Shown: positions 10,123-18,399 of the stretch, piece by piece
Position numbering within the stretch: the stretch's first letter is position 1
Layout: every line of letters begins with the position of its first letter
Origin: Treponema_I sp045597345
Lineage (GTDB): Bacteria; Spirochaetota; Spirochaetia; Treponematales; Treponemataceae
Reading direction: 5' to 3'
NCBI GenBank assembly: GCA_045597345.1
Contig: JAZLJW010000143.1
Coordinates: 1-64,000 of the forward strand
Length of the DNA: 64,000 nucleotides
Notes under the pieces: generated by a model
What the model saw: only the letters and a program-made list of their open reading frames with translations
Databases searched by the model: none
Told to the model about the DNA's origin: nothing
Position numbers and translations under genes: made by a program

Positions 10123-11472
10123 TTACCTCAGTTTTTTTGCGTATGCCTGGTACAGGAACAGACAGATAACAAAGGATACCAGTATTGATACCGGCTGGGC
10201 TTCCTGAATGCCAGCCATGCCGCGGGTTGCAGAAAAAATAAGCAGCGACGGAATCATGATAAGGCCGCTACGCAGGCTGGAAGCAAAACTGGCAAGGGCT
10301 TTTGCACCCATACTCTGAAAGCCCATTTCAATCATCATGGTAAACGGTATCAGTATCTGACTGGCGCAGAGCAAACGCAGGGCGCGGATTGCAAGATCGA
10401 TAACGGCCGGGTCATCTCGCAGGGCACGGATAACCGGTACCGGGAAGGCAAAAATAGGGGCAGAGAATACGGTTAGAGCGATAGTACCGCTGATTAAAGC
10501 ATACCAGAAGGCCTCTTTAACCCGGTCTTTTTTGCCGGCACCAAAGTTAAAGGCGCTGATGGGCTGGAACCCCTGTCCGATACCTACTGCAATAGCCATG
10601 GGGAACGAGCTGATTCGGTTGACAATGCTCATGGCGGCAACGGCCTGGTCGCCATACTCGCGGGCGGCCCGGTTCAGGAGTGTTGTGGCAACGGTAAAAA
10701 GACCCTGACGAAGCAGGCTGGGGAACCCGGTAGCAGCAATATCCCAAAAGGTGTGGATATCGCGGGCAATAGATTTGAACGAGAGCCGTACCTGAGTGCG
10801 CTTACGCAGATACATGCTGAAAAGAATGCAGAAACTGATGGTCTGAGCAATGGCGGTAGAAAGCCCCGCACCCAGAATGCCCATCTTGAATACGAAAATC
10901 AGAAGAGCGTCGCCGCCGATATTCAGCACAGCACCGGTCATAAGACCTACGGTTCCCAGTTTTGCCTTGCCTTCGTAGCGCAGCAGGTTGTTCATGGTGT
11001 AGCTGGAAGTAAAAAAAGGTGCGGAAATGAGCAGGCAGAAAATATACTGGCCGGCGTAGGGTTTAATGGTTGGCGTACAGCCTAAAAGATCCAGCAAGGG
11101 GTCAAAAAAGCAGAAACTGATGATAGCTATGAGTAAGCCAAGGGAAAAGGAGAAAAACAGGGCCGTAGAAGCAAATTTTTCTGCTTCCTGCATGTTGCCT
11201 TTCCCCAGCCGGCGGGACATGATACTGCCTCCGCCCTGACCGCACATAAAGGCAATGGCCTGCAGAACCGCCATAAACCCGGCAACAATACCGGTGGCCG
11301 CACTTTCTGACGTACCCAGAGTACCCACAAAGGCCGTATCAACAATGTTGTATATCATGGTCACCATCATAGTAATGATGGTGGGAATAGAAAGTTTTAA
11401 TAGGAGAGAGCCAACCGGTGCCTCTCCCATTTCGTTCAGGTTCTGTTTTTTCTCAGCTGCTGCAAGTGACAT
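10123..11472 (-). CDS. MATE-family multidrug/solute efflux transporter
   Basis: A 449-residue inner-membrane protein with about twelve hydrophobic segments arranged as two MATE repeats (N-terminal ISLPTIITMMVTMIYNIVDT-like region and second half after residue 230). MATE proteins export cationic drugs or metabolites using a Na+ or H+ gradient; the substrate cannot be predicted. It resembles the second MATE gene at 13.3 kb in its NIVDTAFVG/NMVDTFFVA motif, and the two flank the toxin-antitoxin and radical SAM genes. No Shine-Dalgarno sequence is evident. TACCAT lies exactly 6 nt before the ATG and may be a weak -10 of a leaderless mRNA. DUF1232 follows in the same transcript. Confidence 0.93.
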   Translation of the reverse strand: MSLAAAEKKQNLNEMGEAPVGSLLLKLSIPTIITMMVTMIYNIVDTAFVGTLGTSESAATGIVAGFMAVLQAIAFMCGQGGGSIMSRRLGKGNMQEAEKFASTALFFSFSLGLLIAIISFCFFDPLLDLLGCTPTIKPYAGQYIFCLLISAPFFTSSYTMNNLLRYEGKAKLGTVGLMTGAVLNIGGDALLIFVFKMGILGAGLSTAIAQTISFCILFSMYLRKRTQVRLSFKSIARDIHTFWDIAATGFPSLLRQGLFTVATTLLNRAAREYGDQAVAAMSIVNRISSFPMAIAVGIGQGFQPISAFNFGAGKKDRVKEAFWYALISGTIALTVFSAPIFAFPVPVIRALRDDPAVIDLAIRALRLLCASQILIPFTMMIEMGFQSMGAKALASFASSLRSGLIMIPSLLIFSATRGMAGIQEAQPVSILVSFVICLFLYQAYAKKLR

Positions 11473-11542
11473 GCCGTAATGGTACTACACTGCACGCCAT
11501 ACACTCAAGAACCAGTTTTTGCGGTTAATTGCGAGATTTCTG

Positions 11543-11576
11543 AGTATGTATTATTATACGTATGATTATACATACT
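11543..11576 (+). promoter_or_regulatory. 34-bp palindrome upstream of toxin-antitoxin operon (operator)
   Basis: A near-perfect dyad centred between 11559 and 11560: 15 of 17 base pairs match, with outer arms GTATGTAT and ATACATAC and a central ATACGTAT core. It ends 12 bp before the antitoxin ATG. Antitoxins usually repress their own operon, so it is a likely binding site. Confidence 0.75.
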
Positions 11577-11588
11577 TCAGGAGCGGCT

Positions 11589-11879
11589 ATGACTTTTCAA
11601 AAAAACGAAATCATTTCTTCTACCACTTTAGTCCGTCAGTTTGCCACCTATCTTTCAAAACTCTCGGAATATTCATTACAGAAGATTGCTGTCATCAGAA
11701 ATAATGAAATGGAAGCTGTCATGCTCCCTATTGCTGAATATGAACGACTGCTGGAAATTGAAGAAAAATCCCGGAAAAAGTCAGTACGTGATTATTTTGG
11801 CACTCTATCAGAAACAGATGCTGACGCCATGGAAGCTGCCATCCGTGACTGCAGAAAGGTAGATTACAATGAATGGTGA
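11589..11879 (+). CDS. Antitoxin of a Phd/YefM-like type, partner of VapC
   Basis: A 96-residue protein that should neutralise the PIN-domain toxin next to it and bind the operon's operator. The N-terminal half (residues about 10-55, with STTLVRQFATYLSKL and IAVIRNNEMEAVMLPIAEYE) resembles the Phd/YefM DNA-binding fold. The C-terminal tail is charged and probably wraps the toxin. I chose the ATG at 11589 because AGGAG lies 5 nt upstream of it. The reading frame also opens nine codons earlier, inside the palindrome, which is unlikely. It overlaps the toxin gene by 11 bases, the usual coupling for such pairs. Confidence 0.82.
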   Translation: MTFQKNEIISSTTLVRQFATYLSKLSEYSLQKIAVIRNNEMEAVMLPIAEYERLLEIEEKSRKKSVRDYFGTLSETDADAMEAAIRDCRKVDYNEW

Positions 11880-12267
11880 CCATAACGGATATCTTGTTGA
11901 TACGAATGTTGTCATCAGGTTCCTAAAAGGCGTTACCGAATTGTTCCCCTATTTTGAAGATATGGAAACATTGTTCGTATCGTCGGTATCTGTTGGAGAA
12001 TTGATGTATGGAGCCGAGTTATCTGTAAAAAGTACGTTTAACCGTGAAATGTATTTCAATTTCTGTGAAAATATGCAGATTTTAACACCCGATGCAGAAG
12101 TCAGTAAGATGTATGGCAAAATCAAAGCTTTTCTTAAAAAGAAAGGCCACCCCATTCCTGAAAACGATATTTGGATAGCAGCAACTGCCATGGCTGCTAA
12201 TCTGGAACTGATTACCGCCGATTCTGACTTTCTTGGAATCGACGGTTTAACAGTAAAGATGATTTGA
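11869..12267 (+). CDS. vapC: PIN-domain ribonuclease toxin, VapC-like
   Basis: A 132-residue PIN-domain endoribonuclease, the toxin of a type II pair. VapC toxins cut tRNA or rRNA with Mg2+ when not bound by antitoxin. The acidic catalytic residues are all present: D11 (YLVDTNV), E44 (VGELMYG), D100 (PENDIWIAA) and D118 (ITADSDF). Translation is coupled to the antitoxin by an 11-base overlap. The specific RNA target cannot be inferred. The radical SAM gene begins 4 bp after the stop, so some read-through is possible. Confidence 0.93.
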   Translation: MNGDHNGYLVDTNVVIRFLKGVTELFPYFEDMETLFVSSVSVGELMYGAELSVKSTFNREMYFNFCENMQILTPDAEVSKMYGKIKAFLKKKGHPIPENDIWIAATAMAANLELITADSDFLGIDGLTVKMI

Positions 12268-12271
12268 ATAC

Positions 12272-13345
12272 ATGAAGCAAGAAACATCACACCTATGGGG
12301 CGATAAACCCTACCGAAGCCTTGATTGGGAACTGAAATCCCTGTTCGGGCAGAAAATCTATAAGCTTTCTCTTGATGCCGGATGCACCTGCCCTACCCGT
12401 GACGGCACCAAAGGCTACGGCGGCTGTACTTTCTGCAGTGCCGGTGGCAGCGGTGATTTTGCCGCAGGTGGCAGCACTCTTGAAGAGCAGATGGCAGCTG
12501 CAAAAGAGCGGGTTATGGCCAAAATGCCCCGCAAACCCGGCAACCCGGAACCACGCTTCATTGCTTATTACCAGTCTTTTACCAATACCTACGGCAATCT
12601 GGACACTTTACGGAAACAGTTTACCGCCGCCATCCTGCAGCCGGATGTTGTTGGCCTCAGTATAGGAACCCGGCCAGACTGCCTGCCGCCGAAAGCCGTA
12701 ACCATGCTTTCAGAGTTGAACGCCATAAAGCCCGTGTGGGTAGAGCTGGGGCTTCAGACTATCCATGAGCGTACTTCAGACCTGATAAACCGCCAGTACC
12801 CGCTGGACGTATTTGAAGACGCCTACCACCGGCTGAAAAACGCAGGACTCCGGGTGGTGGTTCATGTGATTCTGGGCTTACCCGGGGAAACTAAAACAGA
12901 TATGGAAAATACAGTACGATACCTTGCAGGACTACCTTTGCTGAATACCGGACACTTCGAGAGCCTCAGTGATCCTGGCACCTTCAATGCCGGGCCTGCT
13001 CCACTACGCACACCGCCGGACGGCATTAAACTGCAGCTGATGCACGTGCTCCGCGGAACACGGCTTGCAGACCAGGTGGCAGCCGGTGACCTTACCGTGC
13101 ACCCCTGGACCATGGAAGAATACGTTGATTTTGTTATTGATATGGTAGAACTGCTGCCACCTGAGGTGACCGTGCACCGTCTTACCGGAGACGGCGCAAA
13201 AAAAGACCTGATCAGCCCCCTGTGGAGCGGTGACAAGAAGCGGGTACTGAACACCCTGACCCGCCGGTTCCGTGAACGGGAAACCTGGCAGGGGAGACGC
13301 AATAAAGAGATCCCGAATCAAGTTCGGGATGACATTGTTATTTAG
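12272..13345 (+). CDS. Radical SAM protein, TIGR01212/YhcC family
   Basis: A 357-residue radical S-adenosylmethionine protein of the YhcC (TIGR01212) family, whose substrate is unknown. The cluster motif is the family's variant: CPTRDGTKGYGGCTFC gives C40, C52 and C55. The motifs GTRPDCLP, WVELGLQTIHERTSDLINR and HVILGLPGETKTDM are typical. The last about 14 residues (EIPNQVRDD) are coded by a dispersed palindromic repeat at 13310-13330, so the natural C-terminus was probably replaced or extended. It overlaps the convergent MATE gene by 8 bp. It begins 4 bp after vapC but has no obvious functional tie to it. Confidence 0.92.
   Translation: MKQETSHLWGDKPYRSLDWELKSLFGQKIYKLSLDAGCTCPTRDGTKGYGGCTFCSAGGSGDFAAGGSTLEEQMAAAKERVMAKMPRKPGNPEPRFIAYYQSFTNTYGNLDTLRKQFTAAILQPDVVGLSIGTRPDCLPPKAVTMLSELNAIKPVWVELGLQTIHERTSDLINRQYPLDVFEDAYHRLKNAGLRVVVHVILGLPGETKTDMENTVRYLAGLPLLNTGHFESLSDPGTFNAGPAPLRTPPDGIKLQLMHVLRGTRLADQVAAGDLTVHPWTMEEYVDFVIDMVELLPPEVTVHRLTGDGAKKDLISPLWSGDKKRVLNTLTRRFRERETWQGRRNKEIPNQVRDDIVI
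13310..13330. repeat. Family B dispersed palindrome at converging gene ends
   Basis: ATCCCGAA and TTCGGGAT pair around a TCAAG loop. The same core (CCCGAA/TTCGGG or CCTGAA/TTCAGG with TGACA beside it) recurs at 38772-38790 and 60472-60525. Here it supplies the last codons of the radical SAM gene. Confidence 0.75.
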
Positions 13346-14693
13346 CTGCCTTAATCACCTTGTTCCGCAGAACGAAGTACATACCAAAAGAAAGAATGGT
13401 AGATACTGCATCAGCAATAGGCTGAGCGTAGATAATACCATTCAGGCCTACCAGTGCATTGGCAACAATGAGGACCGGCAGGAAGATAAGACCCTGACGG
13501 CAGATTGAAAGAATCAGTGCAGGAGTAGCTTTTCCCCAGGCCTGGAAGCAGTTGTTGATAACAAACAGGGAACCTACAAAAGGTGATGACAGCATCATGG
13601 CACGAAGCATAGGAACACCGTAACTGATAACTTCAGGATCGTTCATGAAAATACCGATGATGAAGTTTGAAGCCAGGAAGAACACAGATCCCATTACCAC
13701 ACCGATAACCAGGTTACAGAGCATAGCAAACCGGGTAACACCGCGCATACGGTCAAAGTTTTTAGCACCGTAGTTGTAGCCAATAAGAGAAACAACACCA
13801 CCGGCAAGACCAATCATACCCAGATGAACGAACATACCGGCTTTTCCGGAAATACCCATGGCGGCTACCGGAATGTCACCGTAACTTGCAAGGAAGTTAT
13901 TGCTTACCATCTGGCTGGCTGACATAAGCAGGTTGGTCAGACTGGCAGGAAGTCCAATGGCCAGTACGTTACCCAGAATACCATCGTTAATGGCGTACTT
14001 ACGGGGATCAAGAGTCAGCTGAGAACGGTGACTGTGAATGATGTACACCAGGTAGTACACGTCTGACAGGATATTGGCAATAACGGTTGCAATGGCAGCT
14101 CCGCCAACACCCCAGCCGAATCCCAGAATAAAGATGGGATCCAGAATAATGTTGATGACAGAACCAAGCATCTGGCCGAACATGGATTCTTTTGCAGCAC
14201 CTTCTGCACGGCAGATGTTACCGAATACAAAAGAAAGAACGGTAGCCGGTGCACCCCAGGCAACAATACTCAGATAGGTTTCTGCATACGGCAGGGTTGC
14301 TTCACTGGCACCACACAGTTTCAGAATAGGATCAAGGAATGCCAGATAGAGGATACCCATAAGTACACCCAGAACCACCGCACTCCATACACAGAAACTG
14401 GAAATGTGTTTTACGCGGTCAATTTTCTTTTCGCCCAAGGAACGGGAAAGGTAACTGGAACCACCGATACCGAAAATGTTACCGGCAGCCATAAAGAGCA
14501 TGAATGCAGGATGAGCCAGAGAAACAGCTGCAATCTGGTTAGGATCGCCGATTTTTGCTACGAAGAAAGTATCTACCATATTGTAGATAACAACGACGAT
14601 CATGCTGAGCATAGTAGGCAGTGCCAGGGTTGCTACTGCCTTTGGAATGGAATAGTTTTCAAAGATTTCAGTCTTATCGTTAGGATTTGCCAT
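13338..14693 (-). CDS. MATE-family efflux transporter (second copy)
   Basis: A 451-residue inner-membrane antiporter with twelve predicted helices, of the same MATE superfamily as the 10.1-kb gene but clearly divergent in sequence. The N-terminal LPTMLSMIVVVIYNMVDTFF segment and the internal GMIGLAGGVVSLIGYNYGAK segment are typical. I place the start at 14693 (MANPND) because TAAAAT lies 7 nt before that ATG; an ATG three codons earlier (14702) is possible. The substrate is unknown. The gene is convergent with the radical SAM gene and divergent from marC. Codon use here is more biased (CTGG, ACC, GGT) than in the first MATE gene, which suggests better expression. Confidence 0.94.
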   Translation of the reverse strand: MANPNDKTEIFENYSIPKAVATLALPTMLSMIVVVIYNMVDTFFVAKIGDPNQIAAVSLAHPAFMLFMAAGNIFGIGGSSYLSRSLGEKKIDRVKHISSFCVWSAVVLGVLMGILYLAFLDPILKLCGASEATLPYAETYLSIVAWGAPATVLSFVFGNICRAEGAAKESMFGQMLGSVINIILDPIFILGFGWGVGGAAIATVIANILSDVYYLVYIIHSHRSQLTLDPRKYAINDGILGNVLAIGLPASLTNLLMSASQMVSNNFLASYGDIPVAAMGISGKAGMFVHLGMIGLAGGVVSLIGYNYGAKNFDRMRGVTRFAMLCNLVIGVVMGSVFFLASNFIIGIFMNDPEVISYGVPMLRAMMLSSPFVGSLFVINNCFQAWGKATPALILSICRQGLIFLPVLIVANALVGLNGIIYAQPIADAVSTILSFGMYFVLRNKVIKAAK

Positions 14694-14700
14694 AGTTGGC

Positions 14701-14706
14701 ATTTTA
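14701..14706 (-). promoter_or_regulatory. -10 hexamer (TAAAAT) for second MATE gene
   Basis: TAAAAT on the minus strand is followed by 7 nt and the ATG at 14693. No ribosome-binding site is present, which fits a leaderless mRNA. Confidence 0.5.
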
Positions 14707-14775
14707 TCAAATTGTTGTTTTCTTCGTAATACGACAACGTCAATTCTTATATGAAAATACTGTTATCATCATCTC

Positions 14776-14804
14776 TTCCAAAAAGTACGTGAAATCACTA
14801 CAGT
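14776..14804 (+). promoter_or_regulatory. Candidate marC promoter, leaderless arrangement
   Basis: TTCCAA (14776-14781), a 17-bp spacer and TACAGT (14799-14804) end 7 nt before the ATG at 14812. The same TTCCAA and 17-bp spacing occur upstream of lacZ. Confidence 0.45.
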
Positions 14805-14811
14805 ATCTGCC

Positions 14812-15456
14812 ATGAATGAGCATCTTTTTACCTTTTTGAAAATGTTACTCACCTTTGTCATGCTGCTGGACCCTATCGGTAACACTCCATCCTTCATGGC
14901 AGTTGCCGGTGGTTATGACCGCAAAACCCAGCTGCTTATCCTGAAAAAAGCCATCGTCATTTCCTTTATCGTTCTGATGGTTTTTGCCGTGGGCGGCTAT
15001 TTCATCCTGACCTTTTTCGGGATTACGCCGGGAGCCTTTTACATTGCCGGTGGTATCATCTTCTTTACCATCGCTCTTGAAATGATTCAGAGTAAGCCGC
15101 GGTCAAAACATACCCCCAAATCCCTGGATGACCCCCAGGACGCCGCTACCATCGCCGTATTCCCCCTGGCATTCCCCCTTATCGCCGGTCCCGGTATGAT
15201 TACCACCATCATGCTGCATACCGCCAGCGGACCTTTTGACCTTACCAACCTGGGAATGGTTGTGGTTGCCACCTTCATCGGTCTGGTCGTTGAATACTCG
15301 GTTCTGCGCAGTTCAAGTAAGCTTCTGAGCCGTATCGGTACCACCGGTATGTTCGTGATGGAAAAGATTGTCGGTCTGATTCTGGCAGGCCTTGCCATTC
15401 AGATTGTCTACGATGGCTTTGAAAAGCTTGGCCTTTTGAACGTGTTTTTTAACTGA
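14812..15456 (+). CDS. marC: MarC-family integral membrane protein
   Basis: A 214-residue MarC/UPF0056 inner-membrane protein with six hydrophobic helices. The family's transport role is undefined, although the name comes from the E. coli mar locus. The family signatures LLDPIGNTPSF (about residue 19) and FPLAFPLIAGPGMITT (about residue 118) are intact. The length is normal. No Shine-Dalgarno sequence is seen, and a -10-like hexamer lies 7 nt upstream, so a leaderless message is likely. An intrinsic terminator follows the stop by about 30 bp. Confidence 0.94.
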   Translation: MNEHLFTFLKMLLTFVMLLDPIGNTPSFMAVAGGYDRKTQLLILKKAIVISFIVLMVFAVGGYFILTFFGITPGAFYIAGGIIFFTIALEMIQSKPRSKHTPKSLDDPQDAATIAVFPLAFPLIAGPGMITTIMLHTASGPFDLTNLGMVVVATFIGLVVEYSVLRSSSKLLSRIGTTGMFVMEKIVGLILAGLAIQIVYDGFEKLGLLNVFFN

Positions 15457-15486
15457 AATTATCAGTAAATAAGACAAAAACTCATT

Positions 15487-15515
15487 AATCCCGTGCATAT
15501 GCTACGGGATTTTTT
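15487..15515 (+). terminator. Intrinsic terminator after marC
   Basis: AATCCCGT (15487-15494) pairs with ACGGGATT (15504-15511), and a run of T follows. The loop holds the palindrome GCATATGC. Confidence 0.88.
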
Positions 15516-15551
15516 GTTATATAATCGATATTGAGAAGAAAAGGAGAAGCC

Positions 15552-18377
15552 ATGACTATTTCCAATATCCGCATCAATCATATGTCTAACCCGCTGGGCA
15601 TTGAACTTACCCCTGTGACCGTCAGCTGGACCGTTTCCGAAGCTGCCGGAAAAAAACAGACTGCTGCCCGGGTTGTCGTTTACGCTGATGCAGACTGCAC
15701 TACCCTGATATACGATACCGGTACATCTGCAGAACTTTGCAGTACCAGCGTTGTCCTTGATTTTACGACTAAACCCCGCACCACCTATTATGTTGTAGTT
15801 GAAGTATGGAGCGATGCCGGTGAGCACGCGGTAAGTGCTCCTGCCACTTTTGAAACTGCAAAGAAAGATGAAAAGTGGACCGGCAAATGGATTACTCCGG
15901 CTTTTGCTTCCGATATCCACCCGGTAATCAAAAAAGACTTTAGCCTTACCGGCACCGTTGTCAAAGCACGGCTCTACATGACCGGTCTTGGTGTATATGA
16001 AGCATCCGTTAACGGCAGCAAAGCCGGCAACAGCTATCTGGAGCCCGGCTACCACACCTACGATTTTGCAGTTCAGTACCAGACCTATGATGTTACTGCC
16101 AGCCTGAAATCCGGCGACAACCAGATTTGCGTCATCATGGGTAACGGCTGGTACAAAGGTCGTTTTGGCTTTGACGGCGGTTTTACCAACACCTACGGTG
16201 ACAAATTCCGCCTGATTGCAGAACTGCATGTAACCTATGAAGACGGCACAGAAGCCGTCATTAACTCTGATGAAAGCTGGCTTTCTGCAGAAAGCCCGGT
16301 AACAGCCAGCGGTATCTATGATGGTGAAGTATGGGACCAGAACAAACTGGCTGCTATTCTGACCGACAGTTCTGCATGGAAACCATGCCTTGTTGAAGAA
16401 ACTGAACCCCACAAGCTGATTGCCAAAAACGGCCCTGCCATTGTTGAAAAGAAGACCATGGCTGTAAAGAACATCTTTACATCTCCCAAAAACGAAACCA
16501 TCGTTGACCTGGGCCAGAATATGTCCGGCTGGGTAAGTTTTACCTGTACTGCTCCTGCCGGCTCTACCATCACCCTGAACTACTTTGAAGAGCTGCAGGA
16601 TAACTGCTACTACCACGAAAACCTGCGCTCTGCAAAAACGGAGTTCGTATACATTTCTGACGGTACCACCCAGACCGTGCGGCCCCATTTTACTTTCTAC
16701 GGGTTCCGCTACGTTATGGTTACCGGCATGAGCGATGCTGATCTTAAAACTATTACCGGCCACCACCTGTCATCTGATATTCCGGAAACCGGCTTCATCA
16801 CCACCGGTAACGAACTGCTGAACAGATTCATCAGCAATTCTAAGTGGAGCCAGAGTGACAACTTTGTTGACGTTCCTACCGACTGTCCTCAGCGGGATGA
16901 ACGCATGGGCTGGACCGGTGATGCCCAGATTTTTGCCGGTGCTGCCTCGTACCACATGTACACTCCGGCTTTTTATGCCAAGTTCATCCACGACGTAAAC
17001 AACGAACAGAGCCTTCTGGGAGGTTCCGTTCCAAACGTTGTCCCCATGCCAAAACCCAAAGAAGGCGGCGGTTTGATTATGGGCCATGGTGCCAGTCCTT
17101 GGGCAGATGCGACAGTCATCATTCCGTGGACCGTATACCTGATGTACGGAGATGCTTCGCTGCTGGCAACCCAGTATGCCGGTATGAAGGCATGGCTGGA
17201 ACACCAGATCCGTGAAGACGAAAAAACCGGAAACCGTGGCCTTATCATGACCGGATTCCATTTTGCAGACTGGCTTGCCCTTGATAACTTTAAGGAACCA
17301 TTCTCCCCCATGGGCGCAACCGACAACTTTTATGTTGCCACCGCTTTCTACTGGTACGCTGCCCATCTGGTTGCAAAAGCTGCCCGCGTTCTGGGCCACA
17401 CTGCCGATGCTGAAAAATACGAAGCTCTGGAAGCAAAAATCAACAAGGCATTTGTAGAAGAATATTTCTCTCCCACCGGACGTGCCACCATCAACACCCA
17501 GACAGCCCTGGTTATTGCAACCTTCTTCAACCTGCTGCCAAAAGCCATGCATGACCGCTCAACTGAACAGCTGGTTGCCATGATTCAGGCCAACAACAAT
17601 CACTTTGATACCGGCTTTGTCGGAACTCCATACATTTGCCGCACCCTGTCTGCCAACGGAAAGCTGCAGACTGCCTATGACCTGCTGCTGAACGAAAAAT
17701 TCCCCGGCTGGCTGTATGAAGTAAAAATGGGGGCCACCACCGTTTGGGAACGCTGGAACTCTCTGGATCCGGAAGGTCATTTCTCAAGTACCGGCATGAA
17801 CAGTCTGAACCACTATGCCTACGGTTCCGTTGTTGAATGGATATATCGCGAAGTATGCGGCATCAATCCGGTGGAAGAAGCTCCCGGCTTTAAGAAAATC
17901 CGCCTGACCCCAAAACCTGACGGACGGCTGGGACACGCTGAATGTTCAGTTGAAACTGCAGCCGGTACCGTAAAATCAGCATGGAAACTGAATGCTGACG
18001 GCAGTCTTACCTACAACTTTACCGTACCTTTTGACTGTGAAGCAGACCTGGTTCTTCCCGATGCACCGGCAGAAAAAGCTGCTTGCACCCTGACTGCAGG
18101 AGAGCATACAATTACCTATACTCCTACCAGAGATTACACGCCGCATCACACTGCTGATGAAAACATGGGTGACCTGATGGCTAATCCGGCAACCGGAAAA
18201 ATCCTGCAGGAACTGTTGGGAGACTATCTGAATGATCCTGCAAACAGCAGTGTTTTTGCCACTGGATTTGCTGATAAATCAGTGCGTATTGCACTGACCA
18301 GTTTCCCACTGGTAAATATTCTGCCTTGGGGAACGGTAGATAAGGTAGCCGAGGCTTTGAAAAAAGCTGACTACTGA
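15552..18377 (+). CDS. GH78 alpha-L-rhamnosidase, cytoplasmic
   Basis: Releases terminal L-rhamnose from plant glycosides or pectin fragments. The 941 residues follow the GH78 plan: two N-terminal beta domains with a carbohydrate-binding-like segment (about residues 1-310), the alpha/alpha barrel (about 390-770) and a C-terminal beta domain. The catalytic-acid motif DCPQRDERMGWTGD contains E450. The second active-site region is TTVWERWNSLDPEG. No signal peptide is present, so the substrate must be imported as short glycosides. The start at 15552 is preceded by AAGGAG with 5-nt spacing. An extra C-terminal segment of about 70 residues after DYTPHHTADENMGDL is not part of a standard GH78 and is rich in helix formers. 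The DUF763 gene follows 22 bp later with its own ribosome-binding site. Confidence 0.95.
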   Translation: MTISNIRINHMSNPLGIELTPVTVSWTVSEAAGKKQTAARVVVYADADCTTLIYDTGTSAELCSTSVVLDFTTKPRTTYYVVVEVWSDAGEHAVSAPATFETAKKDEKWTGKWITPAFASDIHPVIKKDFSLTGTVVKARLYMTGLGVYEASVNGSKAGNSYLEPGYHTYDFAVQYQTYDVTASLKSGDNQICVIMGNGWYKGRFGFDGGFTNTYGDKFRLIAELHVTYEDGTEAVINSDESWLSAESPVTASGIYDGEVWDQNKLAAILTDSSAWKPCLVEETEPHKLIAKNGPAIVEKKTMAVKNIFTSPKNETIVDLGQNMSGWVSFTCTAPAGSTITLNYFEELQDNCYYHENLRSAKTEFVYISDGTTQTVRPHFTFYGFRYVMVTGMSDADLKTITGHHLSSDIPETGFITTGNELLNRFISNSKWSQSDNFVDVPTDCPQRDERMGWTGDAQIFAGAASYHMYTPAFYAKFIHDVNNEQSLLGGSVPNVVPMPKPKEGGGLIMGHGASPWADATVIIPWTVYLMYGDASLLATQYAGMKAWLEHQIREDEKTGNRGLIMTGFHFADWLALDNFKEPFSPMGATDNFYVATAFYWYAAHLVAKAARVLGHTADAEKYEALEAKINKAFVEEYFSPTGRATINTQTALVIATFFNLLPKAMHDRSTEQLVAMIQANNNHFDTGFVGTPYICRTLSANGKLQTAYDLLLNEKFPGWLYEVKMGATTVWERWNSLDPEGHFSSTGMNSLNHYAYGSVVEWIYREVCGINPVEEAPGFKKIRLTPKPDGRLGHAECSVETAAGTVKSAWKLNADGSLTYNFTVPFDCEADLVLPDAPAEKAACTLTAGEHTITYTPTRDYTPHHTADENMGDLMANPATGKILQELLGDYLNDPANSSVFATGFADKSVRIALTSFPLVNILPWGTVDKVAEALKKADY

Positions 18378-18399
18378 CAAAACATAAAAAGGAAGTACT

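Noticed and set aside
10123..14693. The two MATE genes and intervening genes as a mobile island bounded by duplicated MATE sequences
   Set aside because: The two MATE genes are too divergent to be recent duplications. No direct repeats, integrase or tRNA end were seen.
15462..16766. Long minus-strand ORFs opposite the rhamnosidase and nifJ genes
   Set aside because: They are by-products of biased codon use in the real genes; no family motifs or start signals were found.
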